DNA of 33,119 nucleotides from a virus. The stretch spans positions 1-33,119 of the IMG/VR virus record IMGVR_UViG_3300044859_001357, one strand, 5' to 3'. Under the pieces are notes generated by a model. That model was not told where the DNA came from. It saw only the letters and a list, made by a program, of their open reading frames with translations, and ran no database searches. Both the position numbers and the translations under genes were made by a program. Shown piece by piece: positions 16,199 to 22,625 of this stretch (the first letter of the stretch is position 1; each line of letters opens with the position of its first letter).

Positions 16199-17539
16199 TC
16201 AAAACCGGGCGAAGCTGCCCGCGAAGCCATTGCTGCTCGGGCTGGAAAGGATTGACCGCTCGGAAACGGCCCCGCTCATCCGCGCCCCGCAGCAAATTGC
16301 GCCAAGCAGCGCGTCAGCCCGGTCGGGTGATTTGATTCCCTGCTTGCCGAGACTGTCCTTGCTCTCGATCCGCAGCCGCCCGTTGTCGGTCCACTCGCTC
16401 CGGCGGGTCGTAAGCTGGCGAAACGTGATCGGGTCGAGCACGCCCACGTTGACGCGGCCCCGTTCAATCTCGCGGGTTCCGACGTGCCAGACTTCGCCGA
16501 TCAGGTTGGCGTATTCGTCGGGGTCGCTCGCGGCTTGGCCGCCGTGAAACTTGTTGATGTGGCAGCCCATCTCGGCGAGGTCATTGATCATGACGATGCC
16601 CAGCCCGTCGGCGTCGCCCCACGCTTGGCTAGGGCTGACTTCATGCTCGCGCAGCAGTCGCGCAAACTCGCGGCAGGCCTGCACGGTGTCCTTCTCGACC
16701 CACGCTTTGATGATTCTGACGCGGTTGCCCTTGCGGATCGCCAGCACGTTCTCATCGCGCCCTGCGGCGAAGTCTAGGAAGGCGACAACCTCGCCGTCTG
16801 TAACCTCCTGCGGCTGGGCTTCAATCGCCTTGGCGAGCCTGTCAGGCGTCAGCACCATGCGCTCGACGTTCTCGGTGAACTCGGCTTCGTGCATGGAGCG
16901 AAACACCGGATGGTCAGCCCCGTATTTTTCAAGGTCACGCGCCCGTTTCTCCGGCTCGATGTGCGGGCACTCGGTGGACGGCACACGGCGCGTCCAGTAG
17001 TATTTCCTGTCCTTCCCGAACGAGTCGAAGAACTGGCCGCGTGGTGCGCCGGGCGAGGATACCCAAAGCTGATACTTCCGCGTGCAGCGGTCGAACGCTT
17101 CAAAGATTGAGTTGGGCACGGTCTTGGCCTCGTCAACGATGATGAAGACCGGGTCAGTCTCGGAGTTGATCTTCGGGTGCCATCCTTCGGCGCGGCCCGG
17201 ATCGTCAGTTGAAAAGCCAACCGCGAAGCCGCCCTCGGGCGTGCGAAGCTCCACCGACATGAAAGACCACGCCGGGAACAACGACTGGAACCGTCGCACG
17301 GCTGGCCAAAGCTGCTTCTCAATCTGCCGGAATGATCCCGAAGTGAAGACGACTTGCCCGCGTGGGTGTTCGTGCAGGAACCAAAGAATCAGCGGAGCGA
17401 CGAGGTTAGCCGTCTTGCCGCTTCCGTTAGCCGCCACGACCGACGAGTGCCAGCCCTGCCCCAGAGCCTCCATCGCTTCAAATTGCCAGCCGTAAGGCCG
17501 CAGGCCAAGCACCTTGACCGCGAACTCGCTGGGCGTCAT
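16199..17539 (-). CDS. terL: Terminase large subunit
   Basis: A 446-residue DNA packaging motor. Walker A is A37-N-G-S-G-K-T43; Walker B with its catalytic acidic residue is VFIIVDEA (132-139). Motif III is LWVSSPGAPRGQ near 159-170. The C-terminal nuclease domain has its acidic residues D257 (VAFLDFA), D310/D312 (WGDADG) and D407/D410 (SPDRAD). It starts by an ATGA overlap with the small subunit stop and is thus translated with it, with the TAGT and TET genes above in the same chain. It works in the cytoplasm at the portal. No inteins or frameshifts are seen. Confidence 0.95.
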   Translation of the reverse strand: MTPSEFAVKVLGLRPYGWQFEAMEALGQGWHSSVVAANGSGKTANLVAPLILWFLHEHPRGQVVFTSGSFRQIEKQLWPAVRRFQSLFPAWSFMSVELRTPEGGFAVGFSTDDPGRAEGWHPKINSETDPVFIIVDEAKTVPNSIFEAFDRCTRKYQLWVSSPGAPRGQFFDSFGKDRKYYWTRRVPSTECPHIEPEKRARDLEKYGADHPVFRSMHEAEFTENVERMVLTPDRLAKAIEAQPQEVTDGEVVAFLDFAAGRDENVLAIRKGNRVRIIKAWVEKDTVQACREFARLLREHEVSPSQAWGDADGLGIVMINDLAEMGCHINKFHGGQAASDPDEYANLIGEVWHVGTREIERGRVNVGVLDPITFRQLTTRRSEWTDNGRLRIESKDSLGKQGIKSPDRADALLGAICCGARMSGAVSERSILSSPSSNGFAGSFARF

Positions 17540-17955
17540 TGACCCGGCGGAATCAATCCGCTGCGCAGGTTGCTCAGGTAGCCGTCGAGGGCTTCGGACT
17601 GCTCCGGCGTGAAGCCGCCTCCTTCATTGCGGATCGTGCCGCTGAGTTCGGTGTGGTTGCTGATCTGGTCCGACTGGCCGAGCAACTGCTTGCCGAGCCA
17701 AATCAACATGGTGACGTTGCCCGCCAAGGCCAGCTCGATCTGCTTCTTACGCAGGCGGGTTTTCCCCCCGTTGCGGCCTTTGTCAATATCCTCCGCAAAA
17801 CGGCGCGCCAGCGTATCCACTGAAACGCCAACGATGGATGCGATCTCTGAGTTGGGGCAGCCAATCCCGGCAAGGTTCTCGACCAGCTTTGCATCGACCA
17901 CGGCCAGCGGCCTTCCGGTGGTTGTCTTTGATTCGTTTTTGGGCTTGAGCTTCAT
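17536..17955 (-). CDS. terS: Terminase small subunit
   Basis: A 139-residue DNA-recognition subunit. I chose ATG 17955 (MKLKPKNESK), which overlaps the upstream glycosyltransferase stop by 4 bases (ATGA), rather than the longer frame above. A helix-turn-helix is visible near the N-terminus (GCPNSEIASIVGVSVDTLARRF). A helical oligomerisation segment follows (RKKQIELALAGNVTMLIWLGKQLLGQSD). Small terminases bind pac or cos DNA and load the large subunit. The coupling directly to a DNA-modifying enzyme gene is unusual. Confidence 0.85.
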   Translation of the reverse strand: MKLKPKNESKTTTGRPLAVVDAKLVENLAGIGCPNSEIASIVGVSVDTLARRFAEDIDKGRNGGKTRLRKKQIELALAGNVTMLIWLGKQLLGQSDQISNHTELSGTIRNEGGGFTPEQSEALDGYLSNLRSGLIPPGQ

Positions 17956-18701
17956 TTTTTGATGGGGGCAAAATGTTTCCAGTTGATCCGGCAATCCTCC
18001 CGGCCGTCAGGCTTGGTGAAGGCTTCGCAAATCGCCCGGCCCCACAGTTCCTGCATCTTACGGGACGACGCGGCTTCCTTTCCGGCTTTGAGGTAAAGCG
18101 ATTGCAGCCCGCCTTTGTTGCTGCCGTTTTGGGGTGCCGAAAAGGAAATCTGTGAAGCCCGCGCTGTCATCCTGCCGGATGCTAGGACTTGAAGCGTGAA
18201 ATCGCGGTCTTCCTTCATGGTGACCTCGGGTCGGTATGAAAAATCGGCCGTCCGCTGCGTGTTAATGCAGACCGCCACGTCACAATATCCGTTGAGTTTG
18301 ATTGGGCTTTTCGCTGACCAAGCATATTGCTGATATTCCAAGGCCGCTTGACCAAGATTCGGGATGCCCGAAAGAATCATCTGCGCTTCAAACAAGGCGG
18401 CTTTTGCCGTAACGCGGGAATTCTTCTTGCCGTTGGAGCGGTAGAACCCGGAAATGTCGTCGTCCAGCATCCAAAACCACTTGATGCCCGCTTCCCGGCA
18501 ATGGGTCAGAATGCTGTTGCGGGAATAAACCAGCCCCCGGTCGTTTTCCTCAAGCCTCATCACCCGGCCTTTGCTGGCGTAATGCTCCGCCTCTTGCGGC
18601 TCGACAACGAACTTGAACGCCAAGCCGGACTCGCCCAAAAGCTGGCCCGTGCGCTGAGTTTCGGCGCGGCCCTTGCTCGGGATGAATATCGGCCAAATCA
18701 C
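17952..18701 (-). CDS. TET-associated glycosyltransferase (TAGT), DNA base sugar transfer
   Basis: A 249-residue GT-A-like enzyme. Visible motifs: an N-terminal IFIPSKGR (5-12), then GLVYSRN (56-62), the acidic metal-binding triad MLDDDI (78-83), KEDRDF (163-168) and a glycine-rich PQNGSNKGG (190-198). These match TAGT proteins, which phages pair with TET/JBP dioxygenases and which add sugar to hydroxymethylated bases in DNA; the trypanosome base-J glucosyltransferase is a relative. Here the gene is joined to the TET-type gene above by ATGA and to the terminase small subunit below by ATGA. The sugar donor and the base it acts on cannot be read from sequence. Confidence 0.85.
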   Translation of the reverse strand: MIWPIFIPSKGRAETQRTGQLLGESGLAFKFVVEPQEAEHYASKGRVMRLEENDRGLVYSRNSILTHCREAGIKWFWMLDDDISGFYRSNGKKNSRVTAKAALFEAQMILSGIPNLGQAALEYQQYAWSAKSPIKLNGYCDVAVCINTQRTADFSYRPEVTMKEDRDFTLQVLASGRMTARASQISFSAPQNGSNKGGLQSLYLKAGKEAASSRKMQELWGRAICEAFTKPDGREDCRINWKHFAPIKK

Positions 18702-19522
18702 TTTTTCTGCCTTTCCTTGGTGGTTTTAGACTTTTCGATCAGCGAGCGCGATGCCCGCATTTTCTCAACTTCGTCGTGCGGCGTTTCGCATGACCACATA
18801 TTCTTGAGTGAATAAAAAACGACCGTGTAGCGAACCGAGTCGGCTTTGAGCTTCATGATTGGCGTTACCCCGTGCAGCAAGGATTGCCCATCGAACATGA
18901 TCAACGATCCGTCCGCGCACTCAAATTTCATGTCTAGCTCGGGAACCGCAAGGTGGCCCCCCTTTATGTCCCGCTTAACGGCGAACATGGCCGACCAGAC
19001 TCCGACGTAGTTGCCCGTGTCGTAGTGGTATTTGAGCGGGTTGTTGTGGTTGACGATTCCGCTGGTGAACATCGACCCGTTCATCCGGTAGTTTTCCTTG
19101 ACGTTCTCGCGGGTCATGGCGCTGTGCCGCTCGTGTAACTGTTTGTTGACCCGTTCGTATTGCTCCTCCGCGATGCAGGCGAATCGTTTCAGCACGTCGT
19201 TTTCCTCGGGTTGACTGCGGGCCAGTGAAGCCGCCCGGCAAGACAAGTTGCGGATCATGTTGCGCGGGGCGTAGCCGAAAATCTTCGATGACGTCACAAG
19301 GCCGTTGGTGCGGGTGCTGTTGTCATACTTGATCCTTTCAAGGGTCTTCAACAACACCGTCGTCTCCTTGGACGGGTTTTTAAGGTAAACGATAATCGGC
19401 GTGCCGTCTTGCGTGACTACCGTATCTTCCGTGACCAGCGCCGAACAGTCACCTTCGCCCGCTGACCTGTTGCGGAATTCCTTTAGGTCAATCTTCTTCG
19501 GTTTGACGCTGAGAAATTGCAT
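18698..19522 (-). CDS. TET/JBP-family 2-oxoglutarate/Fe(II) dioxygenase, DNA base oxidation
   Basis: A 274-residue enzyme. The double-stranded beta-helix core carries the iron ligands H166-x-D168 (KYHYDTGN) and H217 (LLHGVTPI), and R231 (VRYTVVFYS) for 2-oxoglutarate. GGHLAVPEL at 188-196 and an N-terminal FGYAPRNMIRNLSCR (82-96) are typical of the phage TET/JBP family. Family members hydroxylate 5-methylcytosine or thymine in DNA. The start overlaps the ParB-like gene by 35 bases, and the stop overlaps the TAGT start by 4 bases. No C5-methyltransferase is present in the window, so the substrate may be host-made 5mC or thymine. Confidence 0.88.
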   Translation of the reverse strand: MQFLSVKPKKIDLKEFRNRSAGEGDCSALVTEDTVVTQDGTPIIVYLKNPSKETTVLLKTLERIKYDNSTRTNGLVTSSKIFGYAPRNMIRNLSCRAASLARSQPEENDVLKRFACIAEEQYERVNKQLHERHSAMTRENVKENYRMNGSMFTSGIVNHNNPLKYHYDTGNYVGVWSAMFAVKRDIKGGHLAVPELDMKFECADGSLIMFDGQSLLHGVTPIMKLKADSVRYTVVFYSLKNMWSCETPHDEVEKMRASRSLIEKSKTTKERQKK

Positions 19523-20153
19523 ATCCGTTGGTTTCTAGTAGGTGGTTGACGACCTCCGTGTTGTTGCTCAGGCCGTGCTGTTCGGCGTACTGGCCCATAG
19601 CCTCGATGGCGGCGTCGTATTCCGCCATGGTGTAAACCAAAATCACCTGCCGGATGATGGACTCGTCGTAATTTTCAAACCGCTCGGCCATGGTTTTGTC
19701 ATGGTTGACGACCTCGGCGATCTCGGGTTCGGGCGGGTTCAAAAACTCCTCAATGGCGCTGTTGTCGAAGCCAGTCAGATCAAGATCAAAGTCGGCTTCG
19801 CGCAGATCGGCCAGTTCAAGTCCGAGCATCTCCTCATCCCACGCGCTGTTCATTGCGAGCTTGTTGTCCGCGATGACGTAGGCGCGTTTTTGATTCTCGG
19901 TCAGGTGACTCAGCCGGATGCAAGGCGCGGTTTCAAGCCCTAGCTTGCGGGCTGCCAAGATCCGTCCGTGCCCGGCGATGATGCCGTTTTTCCCGTCGAT
20001 CAGCACGGGGTTGGTGAAGCCGAATTCGCGGATCGAAGCAGCCACTTGAGCCACTTGGGCGTCGGAATGGGTGCGGCTGTTGCGGGCGTATGGGATCAGC
20101 GCCTCGACGGCGACTTGTTCAATTTTCGGGTCTGCTTTAGTTTGCGATTTCAT
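19488..20153 (-). CDS. ParB-like nuclease/DNA-binding domain protein of the modification cassette
   Basis: A 221-residue protein. Residues 14-72 form a ParB/sulfiredoxin-type N domain (VEALIPYARNSRTHSD, GFTNPVLIDGKNGIIAGHGR with GHGR at 61-64, AARKLG), followed by LTENQKRAYVIADNKLA and a helical C-terminus. Such domains often sit at the N-terminus of DNA methylases, but here no methylase follows. ParB-like proteins recur next to phage TET/JBP and TAGT genes. I chose ATG 20153 over a TTG at 20177. A GGGACCAC motif lies 41 bases upstream. It overlaps the TET start by 35 bases. It may direct the modifying enzymes to DNA, by inference. Confidence 0.75.
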   Translation of the reverse strand: MKSQTKADPKIEQVAVEALIPYARNSRTHSDAQVAQVAASIREFGFTNPVLIDGKNGIIAGHGRILAARKLGLETAPCIRLSHLTENQKRAYVIADNKLAMNSAWDEEMLGLELADLREADFDLDLTGFDNSAIEEFLNPPEPEIAEVVNHDKTMAERFENYDESIIRQVILVYTMAEYDAAIEAMGQYAEQHGLSNNTEVVNHLLETNGYAISQRQTEED

Positions 20154-20183
20154 CTCAATTTTATTTATCGTTGTCAAAACGGG

Positions 20184-20441
20184 TCAAATCTTTGTTGTGG
20201 TCCCTGCGGTCACTTCAATATCAACGATCTTCCATCCGTTGATGATCTGGGCCTTGCTCATGGCCTCGCCGACGATTTCCCGCCGCTGCCGAGCCTCGTT
20301 CTCGTCCTTGGTTCGGAGACTTATGATCACCCGCTCGCCCACAAATTTCGGCCCGCGATCCACCGTGAACCGGAGCTGAAAAAGTCCGCTTGGCTTCCGG
20401 CGCAAATGGTGGTTCGGCTTTTGAAAGTCGGCGGCGGACAT
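20184..20441 (-). CDS. Small protein resembling a tyrosine-integrase arm-binding domain
   Basis: An 85-residue protein. The segment GLFQLRFTVDRGPKFVGERV, then SLRTKDENEARQRREIV, has the three-strand-plus-helix layout of the N-terminal arm-binding domain of tyrosine integrases. It has no catalytic domain. The phage integrase at 27851 carries its own such domain, so this is an orphan copy. It lies between the SSB-like and ParB-like genes. It may bind DNA; an AP2-like or integrase-modulating role is speculative. Confidence 0.6.
   Translation of the reverse strand: MSAADFQKPNHHLRRKPSGLFQLRFTVDRGPKFVGERVIISLRTKDENEARQRREIVGEAMSKAQIINGWKIVDIEVTAGTTTKI
20194..20204 (-). promoter_or_regulatory. GGGACCAC motif before the ParB-like gene
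   Basis: The minus strand reads AGGGACCACAA, sharing GGGACCAC with the late-region motif, 41 bases before ATG 20153. It overlaps the end of the small gene above. It is a divergent member of the family. Confidence 0.4.
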
Positions 20442-20468
20442 GGTTGCGGGGGCTGGTGTTGGAGTGGA

Positions 20469-20783
20469 TCAAAACGGGATGTCGTCTTCGTCGTCGCTGG
20501 TTGCGGTGACGGCGACGGCGACGGCTGCCGTGGCGCTGGCGGGTTGGGCTGCGGCCTTCACCGCGTCGGCGCGCTTGGCGTAGCCGAGCTTGGGGCTGGT
20601 TGCTCCGGCGTCCCGCATGGACTTCGGCAGGTCTTGGGTAATCCCACCGCAAGTGCCGTATTCGGCGTGGTCTTCGTCATCGAGCCACAGCGTGCAATCG
20701 GCATAAACCGCGCCGGAGTTCGCTTTGAAAAATGCGTCTTTGTTGAGCTTTTTCACGTCGATTTTCAATCTGATTTTAGTCAT
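20469..20783 (-). CDS. Single-strand DNA-binding protein candidate with DDIPF tail
   Basis: A 104-residue protein. The N-terminal ~60 residues (MTKIRLKIDVKKLNKDAFFK, GAVYADCTLWLDDEDHAEYG, GGITQDLPKSMRDAG) are beta-rich and match a phage family seen at replication loci. After a flexible Ala/Val/Thr linker (~75-95) the protein ends in SDDEDDIPF, the acidic hydrophobic tip by which bacterial SSB recruits repair and replication proteins. That tip is the reason for the call. No classical SSB OB-fold signature is visible, so this may be a divergent or convergent SSB. It lies just after the replication/recombination operon. Confidence 0.65.
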   Translation of the reverse strand: MTKIRLKIDVKKLNKDAFFKANSGAVYADCTLWLDDEDHAEYGTCGGITQDLPKSMRDAGATSPKLGYAKRADAVKAAAQPASATAAVAVAVTATSDDEDDIPF

Positions 20784-20790
20784 GGGGTTG

Positions 20791-20979
20791 TCATGGGGTT
20801 GTTTGGTTGTTGGAGAGGATTTGCAGCTTTCGCTCGTATTGCTGGCGCAGGTAATCTGCGGTCGCTGTAACGGTTTTGAGTTTGATTTTTGCGTCGATTA
20901 AAACGGGGCCACTCGGTGTGGTGATCTCCCAGTATTCGCCCCGGCTCGGCTTTTGGATTTTGAACCAGTGGCCGCTCAT
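20791..20979 (-). CDS. Small protein, unknown function
   Basis: A 62-residue protein read from ATG 20979 (MSGHWFKIQKPSRGEYWEI). The leader CCCAACC before this ATG matches other start sites here; a longer frame upstream runs through a terminator hairpin and is unlikely. It is a beta-rich N-terminus followed by a helix (TADYLRQQYERKLQIL). The gene is first after the 21049-21074 terminator and 7 bases before the SSB-like gene. Function is unknown. Confidence 0.6.
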   Translation of the reverse strand: MSGHWFKIQKPSRGEYWEITTPSGPVLIDAKIKLKTVTATADYLRQQYERKLQILSNNQTTP

Positions 20980-21048
20980 GGTTGGGCCGGGTTGTGCAAA
21001 TTCATATTTGCAACATTCCGCCAGTAAGTATCCGTGAAAAGGAAAAAG

Positions 21049-21074
21049 GCGGCTCCATCGAATTATGGAACCGC
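21049..21074 (-). terminator. Rho-independent terminator of the early operon
   Basis: On the minus strand a 10-bp stem GCGGTTCCAT / ATGGAGCCGC (one G-T pair) with a 6-base loop is followed by CCTTTTTCCTTTT. It lies in the 111-base gap between the genes ending at 21091 and starting at 20979, so it should end the early transcript. A new promoter is then needed for the middle genes. The remaining gap has an inverted repeat CAAAT-atga-ATTTG (near 20998-21013) that may be an operator. Confidence 0.75.
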
Positions 21075-21090
21075 GCATAGTTTCGCCGCG

Positions 21091-21237
21091 CTATGGTTCA
21101 GGTTCAGGCTGTTTATCATCGCGCTCATCATTGCCCGTCGCGCCGTCGTCAAAATCGCGGTCGTCTTCCTCCGCTTCCTCCCAGCAAACATAGCAGCTCG
21201 GAATCGGGTGGGTGGATGCGCAGCGTGAGCAGTTCAC
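21091..21237 (-). CDS. Small zinc-ribbon-like protein, GTG start
   Basis: A 48-residue protein. The start is a GTG at 21237 that overlaps the upstream stop as GTGA, and GGAGGA lies at Shine-Dalgarno distance before it. Two cysteine pairs are visible (NCSRC and CYVC), which suggest a zinc ribbon, followed by a very acidic tail (EEAEEDDRDFDDG, ERDDKQPEPEP). Function is unknown. It is the last gene before the early terminator. Confidence 0.6.
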   Translation of the reverse strand: MNCSRCASTHPIPSCYVCWEEAEEDDRDFDDGATGNDERDDKQPEPEP

Positions 21238-21557
21238 TTCCGCGCCTCCTCCCATGCTTCGTATGCCGATTGGCATTCGTCTGCTTTTGGGTGGTCCCAA
21301 GAACATATGACGAGGCATCTCGCCAGCCGATTCGCCAGAGCGCGTTGGGCAGTGAGTTGCTCGCGTAAATCATCCCGCTCGCGTTCTAGTTTCTGTGCGA
21401 GCTCAAACATTTCGCTATAATCACAAGCGTAGGTGTTCCACGATTTCATAATGCGTTCGTTTTCTGCGTCTGTTTCCGGTGTAGGTGTGTTCATAATTTT
21501 CTTTGGTTTCGGTACATCTTCGGGGTCAGGCCACCCGAGGCCGTCTAGTCCGCTCAT
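21234..21557 (-). CDS. Small phage protein with coiled coil
   Basis: A 107-residue protein from ATG 21557, which overlaps the upstream stop by ATGA. An internal ATG at 21494 (MNTPTPETDAENERIM) begins the segment that resembles a widespread phage protein with an N-terminal TPETDA and a coiled coil (FELAQKLERERDDLREQL). That may be the real start. Function is unknown. Related short proteins lie in early regions of many phages. Confidence 0.65.
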   Translation of the reverse strand: MSGLDGLGWPDPEDVPKPKKIMNTPTPETDAENERIMKSWNTYACDYSEMFELAQKLERERDDLREQLTAQRALANRLARCLVICSWDHPKADECQSAYEAWEEARK

Positions 21558-21910
21558 GGTTTCATCTCAGTTGCGTTCTCTGGATTAAATCGGAACCGTT
21601 TGCGGAGGCTGGCGATCACCCGTTGCTGCATGGCATTCCACGCGGCTCCATAGTCGGAATCGCAGTGATCGTGACACCATTGCCACCATGAGTTGTGGTC
21701 GATGTCCGGCTCTTTTGCGCAGTGGAGTTCCACGCTATCCGCCGCCCATGTGCCGTCATCCTCTTGCGTCCAGCCGTCCACCGTTGCCGTCATTTTTGCG
21801 CGGCAGTAGGGGCAGCCGGAAGAAATGCGGAACTCACGATCCATCGCAACGAAGACCAGAGAACAAGTCTTCGCATCCGTTGTGCAGTAGCTTTCCAGTT
21901 TCTTTTTCAT
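21554..21910 (-). CDS. Small protein with zinc-binding cysteines
   Basis: A 118-residue protein. I chose ATG 21910 (MKKKLESYCTTDAKTC), which overlaps the upstream stop as ATGA. Cysteines C9 and C16, a CPYC pair at about residues 33-36 (SGCPYCRAKM) and a further C/H group (HCAKEPDID, WCHDHCDSDYG) point to one or two zinc sites. A C-terminal helix ends the protein. No enzyme motif is recognised. Possibly a regulator or host-interaction protein of the early operon. Confidence 0.65.
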   Translation of the reverse strand: MKKKLESYCTTDAKTCSLVFVAMDREFRISSGCPYCRAKMTATVDGWTQEDDGTWAADSVELHCAKEPDIDHNSWWQWCHDHCDSDYGAAWNAMQQRVIASLRKRFRFNPENATEMKP

Positions 21911-22263
21911 GGCTTTCCAATGTCGCCCACGGATGGACTTGTTTCGTTCTCCGTAATAATCTTCGTCAGGCGCGTGGTTACTTTGGCCGCGCATCTTTCC
22001 GCGCCCGCCAGCGTTTTGAACCCCGCCCAGCATCGCCACTCGCCATCCACGTCGTGCAGCACGGTGTAGCGGATCGGTTCTGGCGGTGGGTTGCATTCGT
22101 CGTGGCTATCAAAATCGCTGCCTCCCATGCAGTCGCAGTCGCTGCACAGCTGGCAGACTTCGCGCAGGGTCTTGCGGAATATCGCGTCGTGGTTTTGGCG
22201 GTAGGTTTTGCCGTCCACATTTCGGGGTGTGTCGCCTTTTCCGGCGGGGTGTTCTCGGTTCAT
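21907..22263 (-). CDS. Small cysteine-rich phage protein
   Basis: A 118-residue protein from ATG 22263, joined by ATGA to the DnaA-like gene above. The N-terminus (MNREHPAGKGDTPRNVDG, YRQNHDAIF) resembles a common short phage protein with KGDxPRxV and YxxNxDxIF. Residues ~34-45 hold CQLCSDCDC, a dense cysteine cluster. A C-terminal beta/alpha part follows (YTVLHDVDGEWRCWAGFKTL). A zinc-binding role is likely. Function is unknown. Confidence 0.65.
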   Translation of the reverse strand: MNREHPAGKGDTPRNVDGKTYRQNHDAIFRKTLREVCQLCSDCDCMGGSDFDSHDECNPPPEPIRYTVLHDVDGEWRCWAGFKTLAGAERCAAKVTTRLTKIITENETSPSVGDIGKP

Positions 22264-22625
22264 TTTTTTAGTAGTTCGGCGCACTGGTCAGCGTGCTTTC
22301 TGAAATGCGGGTTGACGTCGTATTGGTCTTCGTAGGATTTCAGCGCGTGAATGATCGTGGCGTGGTCTTTCCGGCCGAACTGCTTCGCGGTTTTTTCGAG
22401 CGTCCAGCACGGGTTCGACTTTCGCGCTTGATAGATGCAGATAAACCGGGCAAAACTGGCCGCCCCGGTTCGGCACTTGCTGAGGATGATATCCGCCGGA
22501 ACGCCCGTGACCTGCGAGACGGCCAAGACGACGTCGAGGGTTTTGGATTGCTCGCCCGCTATGGCGCGGCGTTTTAGCTCGGCAATCAGCTCGGGCGTGG
22601 TGAAGTCGATGATTTCAACGATCAT
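22260..22625 (-). CDS. Stand-alone DnaA domain IV-like DNA-binding protein
   Basis: A 121-residue protein. Residues ~33-100 match the C-terminal DnaA-box-binding domain of DnaA: VSQVTGVPADIILSKCR, then ARFICIYQARK and the signature FGRKDHATIIHALKSY (83-98), equivalent to the GRDHSTVLHA motif. The ATPase domain is absent. It would recognise DnaA-box-like sites on phage or host DNA and either help initiate phage replication or block host initiation. It is joined by ATGA to the helicase loader above, which suggests a common role in replication start. Confidence 0.8.
   Translation of the reverse strand: MIVEIIDFTTPELIAELKRRAIAGEQSKTLDVVLAVSQVTGVPADIILSKCRTGAASFARFICIYQARKSNPCWTLEKTAKQFGRKDHATIIHALKSYEDQYDVNPHFRKHADQCAELLKK

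Noticed and set aside
20791-21078. Longer start for the small gene ending at 20791
   Set aside because: The upstream extension reads through the early-operon terminator hairpin; ATG 20979 has the usual CCAACC leader.
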